The position numbers and the translations under genes were made by a program. A DNA stretch of 64,000 nucleotides from assembly GCA_964558665.1 (NCBI GenBank), contig CAZLFA010000008.1, forward strand, positions 15,783-79,782. The letters run 5' to 3'. This DNA comes from CAZLFA01 sp964558665 (lineage in GTDB: Bacteria; Desulfobacterota; Syntrophia; Syntrophales; PHBD01). The number at the start of each line of letters is the position of its first letter. The first letter of the stretch is position 1. The notes below the pieces were generated by a model that ran no database searches, had not been told where the DNA came from, and worked only from the letters and a program-made list of their open reading frames with translations. Shown piece after piece: positions 32,835 through 40,973 of this stretch.

Positions 32835-33137
32835 ATGAAGACTTTTTTATTGCTTTCCGCCATGACAGCAGCACTCTTGATGGCCGGCTGCACAAAAAAC
32901 GGTGTTGTGGCCATGGATAACGGCATGTATATGGCAACCAGAACAAGCTACCTGGGTTATGGTCCTGCGCACAGATTAAAATCCGAAGTGCACAACCAGG
33001 CAAATGAGTATTGCGTCAAGCAGGGCAAAAAAATGGAAATGGAATCCTTTGAACTTTTCGAAGATGGATTCAGCAATCCGTCCAGCGCATCATTGCAGTT
33101 CAAGTGCATCGACTCCGACCAGAAAGCCCCGGATTAA
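32835..33137 (+). CDS. Small lipoprotein, unknown function (100 aa)
   Basis: ATG 32835, 10 bases after the DHS-like gene; the reading frame is open upstream but overlaps that gene. Signal peptide with lipobox L-M-A-G-C, Cys 19. The mature part (about 80 residues) is Met-rich, with two further Cys residues (E-Y-C and F-K-C) that could form a disulfide in the periplasm. No close family recognised; the length and pattern resemble small YecR-like lipoproteins, but this is weak. Confidence 0.65.
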   Translation: MKTFLLLSAMTAALLMAGCTKNGVVAMDNGMYMATRTSYLGYGPAHRLKSEVHNQANEYCVKQGKKMEMESFELFEDGFSNPSSASLQFKCIDSDQKAPD

Positions 33138-33208
33138 ACCGGGTGGATATAGTCAAAAACCGTCATATTCCTCTTTTCCTTTCTTTCATTGAAAGGGCAG
33201 TTTAGCCA

Positions 33209-34417
33209 TTGGCCAATCCAGCGGACACAATAACTGTTCTCTACGCGGCTTTTGACGCTTATCCCGGCTTCAAGGGCGCACAGACGCACATCAGGGCCAA
33301 TCTGCGGTCATTGGCCGGCATCGGCGGCCGCGCAACCCTTCTCTGCCTGGGCGCGGGCGGCAGTTTCCAGGATCCGGACAGCGGGGCTATGGTGCACTCA
33401 TATGCGGCAGGCGAAGCAAATATGCTTCGCCGGAGCGAAAGCTTCGGCCGTTTTCTGGAGTGCAGGGCCGATAAAATGATGGACAATCCCCCCTCAATCA
33501 TCCATTTTCGCGACATATGGAGCGGCATACCGCTTCTCTCCCACAAGCTTTCACAAAAAAGCCGTCTGGTATTCGAGGTCAACGGTCTTCCCTCCGTGGA
33601 GCTGCCCAGCCACTATCCGCGACTGGCACGCAACACCTCCCTGCTGGCAAGACTGCGCAGGATGGAGGATGAATGCCTGGCGCGCGCCGATAGGATAATC
33701 ACCGTGTGCCGCCGCACGGCCTGTTATCTTGCGGAGAGGGGATGCGACGACGGGAAAATAGTCGTTATCCCCAACGCAACCGATGCCGTGATATCCGATG
33801 AAGATCTCCGTACAAAGGCAGCCCCTTCAGAAGCGGCGGCCGCCAGCGGAAAGATGATTCTGTACACCGGCACCCTCGCGCCCTGGCAGGGACTGTATAC
33901 ATTGCTGGAGGCGGCGGCACATCTCGGACACCGCAACGATTTCTCCCTTCTTGTGGCTGCTTCGGGCAAGAAAGGGATTCCACGGCTCAGGAAATACATA
34001 AAAGCCAGGGGACTGAAAGAGAGGGTCACCATCTTCACCGGTGTGCACCACCGCACGATGCCTGCCCTCTACGAGCGGGCATATTTCTCCTTAGCCCCGC
34101 TTACCAGGGGAGCGCGTAACGAACTGCAGGGATGCTGCCCGCTGAAGATCATCGAATCCATGGCATGCGGCACTCCCGTAGTGGCATCCGATCTGCCGGC
34201 AGTGCGGGAACTCATCCGTTCCGGAGACGACGGCATACTGGTTCCGCCTGATTCTCCGCGGGCGCTGGCAGGCGCCATGGAATCCCTGCTGGACGACAAG
34301 GCGCGGCGGGACAGGCTGGCAGGGAAGGCACAACAGAGGGCTCAACAGGATTTCAAGCCCAAACTGCTTGCGGAACGCCTTGGTACAGTATATAATTTTT
34401 TGTCAGGAGGACAATAA
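33209..34417 (+). CDS. Glycosyltransferase, GT4 family (first of two)
   Basis: A 402-residue GT-B enzyme starting at TTG 33209 (AAAGGG 11 bases upstream). N-terminal acceptor domain (Y-P-G-F-K-G-A-Q-T-H-I); C-terminal donor domain with I-L-Y-T-G-T-L-A-P-W-Q-G, then P-L-K-I-I-E-S-M-A-C-G-T-P-V-V-A-S-D, the E-x7-E region of GT4. No membrane segment. It opens a tightly packed six-gene plus-strand run (33209-38781) that is visibly richer in GC than its surroundings. The sugar donor and acceptor are unknown. Confidence 0.88.
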   Translation: MANPADTITVLYAAFDAYPGFKGAQTHIRANLRSLAGIGGRATLLCLGAGGSFQDPDSGAMVHSYAAGEANMLRRSESFGRFLECRADKMMDNPPSIIHFRDIWSGIPLLSHKLSQKSRLVFEVNGLPSVELPSHYPRLARNTSLLARLRRMEDECLARADRIITVCRRTACYLAERGCDDGKIVVIPNATDAVISDEDLRTKAAPSEAAAASGKMILYTGTLAPWQGLYTLLEAAAHLGHRNDFSLLVAASGKKGIPRLRKYIKARGLKERVTIFTGVHHRTMPALYERAYFSLAPLTRGARNELQGCCPLKIIESMACGTPVVASDLPAVRELIRSGDDGILVPPDSPRALAGAMESLLDDKARRDRLAGKAQQRAQQDFKPKLLAERLGTVYNFLSGGQ

Positions 34418-34419
34418 CC

Positions 34420-35322
34420 GTGAAAGAATCTATCCAGGAAGGCAAGGATTTATACAGCACCGGCCGTCTGCACGGCACGTGGCCTGCTGCTGAACTGCTC
34501 AACAAGATTGATGCCTTGAGGGCATACAGAGGATCGATACCGCCAAAGCAAAAGAAGATGTGGTTTCTGCTGGTCGTGAGCCTTCTGGCAACAATCCTCT
34601 TTTTTATCCTCTGGCTTTCTTATCCTTCCCACTCGATGCGGCTCGGCATCGGCCTTTTTTCCTTTTTTGCAATGCTTGCCGGTTTGATTGGCCTTGTCGC
34701 CGCGGTTGTGGCGCTTGTCCGCCTGGGATCGATCAAGACGTATGACGAGGATGCAGCGGCCGTTCTCGACCCGTTAATCCGCTGCATCGGACCGGACCTG
34801 GCCAAAGGCGGCATGATCAAGGTCAAAGCCAACCTCAAACCGCCTACATCCTCCGATCTGTTGACCGGCACAGATAAACTGGGCGCTACCGCACACTCCC
34901 CGGAATGCACCCTGCGGCTCTTTAAGCGGGAAATTGTGGACGTGGAATGCCGCCTCTCCGACGGAACCAGATTGCTGGCAGGCATTGCAGAGCATACCGT
35001 ACAGAAGATACTTACAAAGAAAAATCCCCGCGGAAAAAAGAAAACAAAAACCAAATTGCGACGAAAAATAGGAATCAGAGTCCGCCTTATACTGGACAAC
35101 ACCCGATGTCAGCTCAAGGGCGATTTCAAGTTGCCCAACGGGACTTCGGTCCGGGTCCGCCGTCATGAGCGCGGCTCCCTGATTTCTCTCTTTCTGCAAA
35201 ATTTCCTGACCGAACAGCAAAAACTGGATGCCGTACCGCTTTTGGCTATTCTTGCGGGAGTATACGGCGCAGTCACCCCGACGCCGCAGAGTGAACCGAT
35301 TCCCCCGGGAGGTAAACAATGA
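34420..35322 (+). CDS. Membrane protein with two helices, unknown function
   Basis: A 300-residue protein from GTG 34420 with GGAGG nine bases upstream. An N-terminal ~45-residue helical cytosolic part is followed by two membrane helices (about 48-67 and 75-98), then a ~200-residue soluble domain with basic R-G-K-K-K-T-K-T-K and strand-rich segments. Start and stop touch the neighbouring genes (stop overlaps the next ATG), so it is part of the operon. No family recognised. Confidence 0.65.
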   Translation: MKESIQEGKDLYSTGRLHGTWPAAELLNKIDALRAYRGSIPPKQKKMWFLLVVSLLATILFFILWLSYPSHSMRLGIGLFSFFAMLAGLIGLVAAVVALVRLGSIKTYDEDAAAVLDPLIRCIGPDLAKGGMIKVKANLKPPTSSDLLTGTDKLGATAHSPECTLRLFKREIVDVECRLSDGTRLLAGIAEHTVQKILTKKNPRGKKKTKTKLRRKIGIRVRLILDNTRCQLKGDFKLPNGTSVRVRRHERGSLISLFLQNFLTEQQKLDAVPLLAILAGVYGAVTPTPQSEPIPPGGKQ

Positions 35323-35729
35323 ATATATGCGCACACCGAACAGGATTCCTGACATTTGCGACCTGCAGCGAGCCGGCCGTTTCCACCTGCATGTTGTGCG
35401 GCAAGCAGATATGCGCCAACCATCTCCTCATGAGACACGAGGGTCCTCAATGTCCCGACTGCGCAGTCACCGGCATGGATGCAGATGAAGCCTCCCGGCA
35501 CGGCCTTCATTCCTCATACTACAGACATTCCGTGGGCAGCCACTCTGATACAACTTCTTACAGCTCTTCCGATTATGAAAGTTTCGATACGTCTGCAGCA
35601 GATGGCGGAGATTCAGGCGGAGGAGGCGCAGACGGAGGATGGGACGACAGTGACGCCGGCGGCGATATTGACTCCGCGGACATGAGCGATTCCGATTCCG
35701 GAGGCGCCGGCGCTTTCCAGGACAGTTGA
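35319..35729 (+). CDS. Small Cys-rich B-box-like protein with Ser/Asp/Gly-rich tail
   Basis: A 136-residue protein, ATGA overlap with the previous gene, GGGAGG ribosome site. Residues 1-49 carry C-x7-C-x2-C-x4-C-x2-H-x8-C-x2-C, a treble-clef or B-box-like zinc site. Residues 60-136 are low complexity: first Ser/Tyr/His (H-S-S-Y-Y-R-H), then Asp/Gly/Ser (G-G-G-G-A-D-G-G-W-D-D). No signal peptide. Next to glycosyltransferases and a radical SAM/SPASM protein, the Ser-rich tail could be a modification target, but a zinc-dependent scaffold is equally possible. Confidence 0.6.
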   Translation: MNICAHRTGFLTFATCSEPAVSTCMLCGKQICANHLLMRHEGPQCPDCAVTGMDADEASRHGLHSSYYRHSVGSHSDTTSYSSSDYESFDTSAADGGDSGGGGADGGWDDSDAGGDIDSADMSDSDSGGAGAFQDS

Positions 35730-35736
35730 GACACAC

Positions 35737-36855
35737 ATGGCCCGCATAATCTGGATTACAGAGCGCCACAGCCCGGACAGCGGCGGTATGGCGGTTTCCT
35801 CGACCCGTCTTGTCAATGCATTGCGCGACCGGGGACACTCCCTGACCGTGCTTCATCTGACAAACAGGCCTTCGGTAAGCGACGACGCCCCTTTCCGCTT
35901 GAAAGACCTGGAGGGATACTGGCAGGCGGAAGCCGGCCGCGGCGAAATGGAGCGGATTTTCTTCCTCAGGCGCCGGAACATGGAAGGCTGCCTGCTGGTC
36001 GGCTTCGGTGGCGGCCTGCCGGGATACCTGGCCTCTCTGTGGGGGAAATGGCTCGGAACCCGCAGCATTGCCATGTTCCGCGGCAATGACCTCGACCGGC
36101 TCAGCCATGATCAAAACCGGGGGTGGATGGTGCATCAGACCCTGCGGCTGGCCGATCTCGTCTGTGCGGTTTCCAGCGAGATGCGCTCGCGGATCCAGAG
36201 CATGCGGGAAGGTCCGGTTCTCTTCACCCCGGTCGGCATAATTCCCGACGAATGGAAAACCTTTCCGTCCGATTACGAAGCCGCTATTGACCTGCGCAAG
36301 AAACACATGTCAGACGGTCGTCCCCTGATCGGAGTTTTCGGCCAGCTCAAATATAAAAAGGGACTGTCCGTCGCCATGGAGGTGTTCCGCAATTACGGCA
36401 TGGGCTCACGCGCCCGTCTTTTCACCGTCGGAGACATACCGGACGAAGAGCGGACGGAACTGGAGAATACATGCTCCGCATTCTGGAGCGCCGTGCCTTG
36501 TGTTCCGCGCAGAGCCCTGATCCCGTACTATCTGGCCTGTGACATAGTTTTCATCCCGTCTCTTTATGACGGCATGCCCAATGTCCTTCTGGAGGCCATG
36601 GTCTGCGGGTTGCCGGTGGCAGCAGCCCGGGCGGGGGGAATACCGGATGTTGTAAGCGACGGCGTCAACGGCTTCCTGTTCGATGCCGGAGACAGCGTTG
36701 GCGCTGCAGACGCCTTGTCCCGCGCGCTTTCCTTTGTTTCCGAGGCCCGCCATCGCATAGGAGAAACAGGCCGCTCAACGGTAACGGCAAGATTCACGGG
36801 TGCGCATGAGGCCGATATCCTGGAATCAGCCCTTCTCAAGTTAAGCGGAGGGTAA
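35737..36855 (+). CDS. Glycosyltransferase, GT4 family (second of two)
   Basis: A 372-residue GT-B enzyme. N-terminus M-A-R-I-I-W-I-T-E-R followed by a donor/acceptor cleft typical of GT4; donor domain shows G-V-F-G-Q-L-K-Y-K-K-G, P-S-L-Y-D-G-M-P-N-V-L-L-E-A-M-V-C-G-L-P-V-A-A-A-R-A-G-G-I-P (E-x7-E). It lies between a small zinc-binding protein and the radical SAM gene; eight bases upstream, two bases to the next start (ATG 36857 with GGAGG). Confidence 0.88.
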   Translation: MARIIWITERHSPDSGGMAVSSTRLVNALRDRGHSLTVLHLTNRPSVSDDAPFRLKDLEGYWQAEAGRGEMERIFFLRRRNMEGCLLVGFGGGLPGYLASLWGKWLGTRSIAMFRGNDLDRLSHDQNRGWMVHQTLRLADLVCAVSSEMRSRIQSMREGPVLFTPVGIIPDEWKTFPSDYEAAIDLRKKHMSDGRPLIGVFGQLKYKKGLSVAMEVFRNYGMGSRARLFTVGDIPDEERTELENTCSAFWSAVPCVPRRALIPYYLACDIVFIPSLYDGMPNVLLEAMVCGLPVAAARAGGIPDVVSDGVNGFLFDAGDSVGAADALSRALSFVSEARHRIGETGRSTVTARFTGAHEADILESALLKLSGG

Positions 36856-36856
36856 G

Positions 36857-37888
36857 ATGGACTTCGGCGCCGCCATTAGTTCCCACCCGTCCGGCATCGA
36901 CCATCTTGCAAACCTTCAGGCCGAGCCGTGTCCCGACCTTCCGATCCTCACGGCAAAAATCAAGCTGCTCTGGCACTGCAATCTGGCCTGTGCGTTCTGC
37001 TCCCTTCCCGAACCCAAAACCATAATGACCCGTGATACAGCCCTGTCGCTCGGCCGTGAACTCATTGCCCGGGGCCTGCGCAAGGTGCACTTTTCCGGCG
37101 GTGAGGTACTTATCCATCCCGATTGCTTTGACATCTTCGCTGATTGGGCCGGTATGGGCGTTCAGGTCAACCTGACCAGCAACGGTTTTCTCATAGGCGG
37201 AGACGAAGTGCGGCTGCTCGAAGACTCGGGGGTACACTCCGTATCTCTCTCCGTCGACTCCGCCGACCGCAAGACCCATGACCGGCTGCGCGGAAAAAAA
37301 GGCTCCCACAAGGCAGTGGTACGCGCGGCGGAACGCATCGCCGGCAGGGGTCGAATCAAGCTGCGCGTTAATACGGTGGTCACTTCCCGGAACATCAAAA
37401 AGCTTCCCGCTTTGAGAGAACTGATCCGCAGCCTCGGTGCAAACATTACATGGAAGCTCATTCCGGTTGATCCCGCCGAACCCGGTCTGCTTCCCTCCGT
37501 AAAGGCAATAGAACTGCTGGCGGCCGAGGCTCTCAACTGGGAAGAGCTGGAGGACCGCAGGCCTTTCGGTTCCAATCACAATCACTACTGCGAAACAGCG
37601 GCCGGACGTCATGGTTTTCGCGGCAACATGTGCTACGCACCCTGGTTTCATCTCTTTTTTACTCCCGAAGGGGCCTGCTATCCATGCTGCATGGCGCGCG
37701 GTTCAGCGGCGCCGCTCGGCAGGTTCCCCGAGCAGACGGTGCAGCAGATCCTGAAAAGCGAAGCCATGTACAGGCTGAGGTCGCTGATGGCTTCGGGAGG
37801 GCGTCTCGATGTCTGTGACCGCTGCGATGATTTTCTGGCTGAAGGAAACATCATCGCGGAACTTCTGGCCGGTGTTAAAAAGACATGA
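36857..37888 (+). CDS. Radical SAM protein with SPASM-type C-terminal Fe-S domain
   Basis: A 343-residue enzyme. The radical SAM motif C-N-L-A-C-A-F-C (C-x3-C-x2-C) is at about residues 42-49, followed by the G-G-E-V motif (F-S-G-G-E-V). The C-terminal part has C-Y-A-P-W...C-Y-P-C-C and C-D-R-C, a SPASM/twitch-like cysteine set binding extra Fe-S clusters. SPASM enzymes mostly modify peptides or proteins, though some act on sugars or cofactors. GGAGG precedes ATG 36857; its end overlaps the next gene by four bases. Confidence 0.85.
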   Translation: MDFGAAISSHPSGIDHLANLQAEPCPDLPILTAKIKLLWHCNLACAFCSLPEPKTIMTRDTALSLGRELIARGLRKVHFSGGEVLIHPDCFDIFADWAGMGVQVNLTSNGFLIGGDEVRLLEDSGVHSVSLSVDSADRKTHDRLRGKKGSHKAVVRAAERIAGRGRIKLRVNTVVTSRNIKKLPALRELIRSLGANITWKLIPVDPAEPGLLPSVKAIELLAAEALNWEELEDRRPFGSNHNHYCETAAGRHGFRGNMCYAPWFHLFFTPEGACYPCCMARGSAAPLGRFPEQTVQQILKSEAMYRLRSLMASGGRLDVCDRCDDFLAEGNIIAELLAGVKKT

Positions 37889-38781
37889 TCCTTTACTATG
37901 CACTGGGCGGCGGGCTCGGCCACATTGCCCGCTCGTTTGCACTGATAGAAAAAGCCCCGGAAAAACTCCTGCCCGCCATACGTTTACTCGTATCCAGCAA
38001 AAGCGCGGCTGTGGCGCGTCCGCACTCCCCCTGCACGATGGACACATTGCCGGCCCGGGTCATGTCCGACAGGGCGCTCTATGCAAAATTCCTTAGCGAG
38101 TACCTCGATCGGCATAATTTTTCCTGCATGGTAATGGATACGTTCCCCTTCGGTCTGCTGGGGGAATTTAAAAATATCGAACCGGATCTTCCCCGTATGC
38201 TTGTAAGCCGTTATCTGCGATGGGATGTTTATCGGGAGCGGTGCGGCATTCTGAATGGTGCTTTATGGCCGCGGGTTGCGCTCATGATTGAGCAGCAGGA
38301 GAAGGCATATCTGGAGACAATGGACTGCAACAGCCGTGTGATCGAGGCCCCATGGCCTATATCGCTGGTCAAACCGGAAGAAGTGACAGCACAAATGGAA
38401 AAACCGGCCTGCTGCGTAGTTCACAGCGGATCACGGGAAGAAATGATCATTTTGATGGAAACCGCCCATAAAATCACTGCCGGGCAGGGACCGGCAGGCA
38501 CACCGGACATCTTTACTCCGGAAAAGGGACTGTTTCCTCTGGAGCGCCATCTGTCACGCTATAGCGACATCGTCACGGGGGCGGGGTACGCAGCCTGTTC
38601 CGGAGCGGCAATATTGAAGGGCCGCGTGCGCTATCATCTGCACCCCTTCCCGCGCAGATTCGATGATCAGGAGCTCAGGCTGAAACGTCTGCAGGAAGGA
38701 CGATGGGGGAACAGTACAACCGGCAATGCATCAACGGCAGCCTCGATCCTCTGGAACGAGGTCTCCCGTTTGCTGCCGTGA
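37885..38781 (+). CDS. GT-B-fold glycosyltransferase-like protein, unknown
   Basis: A 298-residue protein starting M-I-L-Y-Y-A-L-G-G-G-L-G-H-I-A-R, a glycine-rich loop like that in MurG-type GT-B enzymes. The second half has a V-V-H-S-G-S-R-E-E and a G-A-G-Y-A-A-C-S-G-A-A segment at the expected donor-site position. The lengths of both domains are shorter than usual. Overlaps the radical SAM stop (ATGA), so it is likely co-translated. No closer family recognised. It is the last of the six-gene run. Confidence 0.6.
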   Translation: MILYYALGGGLGHIARSFALIEKAPEKLLPAIRLLVSSKSAAVARPHSPCTMDTLPARVMSDRALYAKFLSEYLDRHNFSCMVMDTFPFGLLGEFKNIEPDLPRMLVSRYLRWDVYRERCGILNGALWPRVALMIEQQEKAYLETMDCNSRVIEAPWPISLVKPEEVTAQMEKPACCVVHSGSREEMIILMETAHKITAGQGPAGTPDIFTPEKGLFPLERHLSRYSDIVTGAGYAACSGAAILKGRVRYHLHPFPRRFDDQELRLKRLQEGRWGNSTTGNASTAASILWNEVSRLLP

Positions 38782-38892
38782 ATTGTCTGATGGAAAGAGC
38801 TTGACTCTCCTCTTTCCCCCTACCTCGGCAGTAAGGGTGAGGAGGCGAGGGAACGTGGAAGGCTTTTCTCTCTGGCATTTTATTGGTAAATA

Positions 38893-40242
38893 TTGTTAAC
38901 AAAGAAACATCCCCTTCCTGCGCAGGAGGGGCAAGAGTCAGGGACAGCTGAAAGGAGAAAGAAAATTAAAGTAAAACTCTTCGACATAGTAAACTGCCTC
39001 TCCAAAGCCATGGATCTTGTCAGCTCGGCCGTCGTTGACCACAATCACCGGGTAGCATACATGGCCATGGAGATCGGCCGCCAGCTCGGCCTCAGCAAAG
39101 AAGACATCCTTAATATCGTATATGCCGGGATGCTTCATGACGCCGGCGCCCTTTCCCTTTCCGAGGAACTTGATGAGTTTTATTACGATCTGAATGACCC
39201 CCATCAGCATGCCGAGGTCGGTTTCAAGCTGCTCCGCGAATACAAACCTCTGACCAGTGTATCAGAAATCATCAGGCACCATCATGTCCCGTGGCACGGC
39301 GGCGAAGGGAGGTTTTTCTGCGAAAGAGAAGTTCCATATAACAGCCACGTCATCCATCTTGCGGAGAGGATCTGTTCACTGATCAACGAGAGGGAAGAAA
39401 TACTGGGGCAGCGGGCAATGTTTGATCTTCTTGTCAGCGAGAACAAGGGCGGTATATTTGTCCCGGAGATTGCCGACGCCTTTCTGTCTCTTTCACATCG
39501 GGAAAGTTTCTGGTTTGAAGTAACTTCGCGTCGGATCGGCGAACCCCTGGCCGATTTTATGGCGGAACAGCAGGCAACAATCGACAAGGACGGCATATTC
39601 TCCATCGCCCAACTCTTTTACGAGATTATCGATTTCCGCAGCCGCTTCACCATGAACCACTCCAGCGGCGTAGCGGTAGTCGCGGAGTTCCTCGCCCGAG
39701 CTATGGGAATCGAAGACGATCGCGTGCAGGACATAAAAGTTGCGGGGTATCTTCATGACCTTGGGAAGCTGGTAGTTCCCCGCAAGATTCTGGAAAAACC
39801 GGCAAGACTGAACGATCATGAGTTCAACGTCATCAAGGGACATTCCTACGAAACGTATAATATCCTCAAGAACCTGGCCGGTTTCGACAAGATAGCGATC
39901 TGGGCGGCGTTTCATCATGAGCGCCTGGACGGCCGGGGCTATCCATTTCATATGGCGGCCGCGGAACTGCCCGCCGAGGCGCGCATTGTCGCTGTCGCCG
40001 ATATTTTCACGGCATTAAGGGAAGACAGACCATACCGTGGAGGCCTTGCCAGAAATCAAGTAATGCGGATTCTTAGAAGAATGACTGCAAACGGCGCCAT
40101 TGACGGCGACTGTGTATCCATTCTGGAAAAGTCTCATGATGAGATCGAAGCCAACTGGATGGAGTCCCAGAAAAAGGTTTCGGCAAAGTACCGGAAAATC
40201 GGCGCCGCCCTGCCGGGAAACGTCAGTAGAGTAATCCTATAA
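38893..40242 (+). CDS. Tandem HD domain protein with C-terminal HD-GYP domain
   Basis: A 449-residue protein with two HD regions. The N-terminal HD (about residues 45-170) has Y-A-G-M-L-H-D-A-G and I-I-R-H-H-H-V; the C-terminal one is HD-GYP: H-D-L-G-K, F-N-V-I-K-G-H-S, H-H-E-R-L-D-G-R-G-Y-P, which in other proteins hydrolyses cyclic-di-GMP. Start uncertain: TTG 38893 lacks a ribosome site, whereas ATT 38965 has AAAGGAG seven bases upstream, and ATG 39010 is a further option. It sits after the glycosyltransferase run, without shared overlap. Confidence 0.85.
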   Translation: MLTKKHPLPAQEGQESGTAERRKKIKVKLFDIVNCLSKAMDLVSSAVVDHNHRVAYMAMEIGRQLGLSKEDILNIVYAGMLHDAGALSLSEELDEFYYDLNDPHQHAEVGFKLLREYKPLTSVSEIIRHHHVPWHGGEGRFFCEREVPYNSHVIHLAERICSLINEREEILGQRAMFDLLVSENKGGIFVPEIADAFLSLSHRESFWFEVTSRRIGEPLADFMAEQQATIDKDGIFSIAQLFYEIIDFRSRFTMNHSSGVAVVAEFLARAMGIEDDRVQDIKVAGYLHDLGKLVVPRKILEKPARLNDHEFNVIKGHSYETYNILKNLAGFDKIAIWAAFHHERLDGRGYPFHMAAAELPAEARIVAVADIFTALREDRPYRGGLARNQVMRILRRMTANGAIDGDCVSILEKSHDEIEANWMESQKKVSAKYRKIGAALPGNVSRVIL

Positions 40243-40299
40243 TTTTACGAGCAGTCAGTCTGATCGGTGCGTTCCATATCTAATAAGGCATCTGTTACT

Positions 40300-40332
40300 C
40301 CCTAATCGCTTCTTATTCTGAAGCGATTAGGG
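40300..40332. repeat. Perfect inverted repeat downstream of HD-GYP gene
   Basis: A 13-bp perfect stem, CCCTAATCGCTTC (40300-40312) with GAAGCGATTAGGG (40320-40332), seven-base loop. No T-tract follows on either strand, so it is a weak terminator candidate or a transcript-stabilising hairpin. Confidence 0.55.
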
Positions 40333-40382
40333 CCATTATTCGCTTCACAAATGCAACTGTTTTTCTTGAAAACGGCAACAAA

Positions 40383-40408
40383 AAAACCCGCTGTTGCCGG
40401 CGGGTTTT
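40383..40408 (-). terminator. Bidirectional terminator between HD-GYP gene and tRNA-Ala
   Basis: Stem AAAACCCGC (40383-40391) with GCGGGTTTT (40400-40408), loop of eight. Read on the minus strand it ends in a run of six T and terminates the tRNA transcript; on the plus strand it can end the HD-GYP transcript. Confidence 0.75.
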
Positions 40409-40439
40409 ATGCATGCCAGGGTTTCCCCGGATTATGTTT

Positions 40440-40515
40440 TGGTGGAGATGAGGGGGATCGAACCCCTGACCTCGGCATTGCGAACGCCGCGCTCTCCCAG
40501 TTGAGCTACATCCCC
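40440..40515 (-). tRNA. tRNA-Ala, anticodon CGC
   Basis: A 76-base cloverleaf on the minus strand with encoded CCA. Acceptor stem GGGGATG/CATCTCC includes the G3-U70 wobble that identifies alanine tRNA. The D arm holds AGCTCAACTGGGAGAGC, the anticodon loop is TTCGCAA (anticodon CGC, codon GCG), and the T arm carries GGTTCGATCC. No intron. Confidence 0.97.
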
Positions 40516-40579
40516 GATTGAGGCATGCCGGGAACCCGGCCGCCGTGAATCACGAAACTTCCTGTCGAAGTTGCGGCAA

Positions 40580-40608
40580 CATATAATATCAGGCGTACAT
40601 TAAGTCAA
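40580..40608 (-). promoter_or_regulatory. Candidate promoter of tRNA-Ala
   Basis: On the minus strand, -35 TTGACT (40603-40608), 17-base spacer, -10 TATATG (40580-40585), about 65 bases before the mature tRNA 5' end. It shares a palindrome, GTCAAGAT-TTTTTC-ATCTTGAC (40604-40625), with the opposite-strand TTGACA upstream of rpsT. Confidence 0.5.
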
Positions 40609-40620
40609 GATTTTTTCATC

Positions 40621-40647
40621 TTGACAGAGAAGGTAATTTCGGATAAT
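40621..40647 (+). promoter_or_regulatory. Candidate promoter of rpsT
   Basis: Perfect -35 TTGACA at 40621-40626. A -10-like GATAAT at 40642-40647 gives a short 15-base spacer, so the exact -10 is uncertain. About 40 bases before the rpsT start. Confidence 0.35.
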
Positions 40648-40688
40648 GGAGCATCCCTTAAACATGCAAGAAAAAAGGAGGATAACTT

Positions 40689-40955
40689 TTGGCCAGCCAT
40701 AAATCAGCAATCAAGAGAAGCAAACAGGGTGAAAAGCGTCGCGAGCGCAACATCAATGCAAAATCCGCCATTAAAACGAGCGTCAAGAGCGTGCTTGGCG
40801 TAGTGGGCGACAAAGACAAGGAAGGGTCGAAGACTGCTTTGGCAAAAGCTATTCCCACCATTCAGAAAGGGGTTGCCAAGGGTGTTCTTCACAAGAAAAC
40901 TGCTTCCCGGAAGATATCCCGTCTCACCAAGAAGGTCAACGCCCTGGCCGGCTGA
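40689..40955 (+). CDS. rpsT: 30S ribosomal protein S20
   Basis: S20, 88 residues, binds the 16S rRNA 5' domain. Starts at TTG 40689 with a strong AAGGAGG site; a UUG start is also used by rpsT in E. coli, where it takes part in feedback control. Basic helical bundle: S-A-I-K-R-S-K-Q, R-R-E-R-N, S-A-I-K-T-S-V-K, K-G-V-L-H-K-K-T-A-S-R-K-I-S-R-L. It is convergent with lptE. Confidence 0.95.
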   Translation: MASHKSAIKRSKQGEKRRERNINAKSAIKTSVKSVLGVVGDKDKEGSKTALAKAIPTIQKGVAKGVLHKKTASRKISRLTKKVNALAG

Positions 40956-40973
40956 TATCAGGACGCTAAAAGC

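Noticed and set aside
35467..36306. 279-residue open frame on the minus strand
   Set aside because: Spans the 136-residue protein and the GT4 gene in antisense; Arg/His-rich mirror translation.
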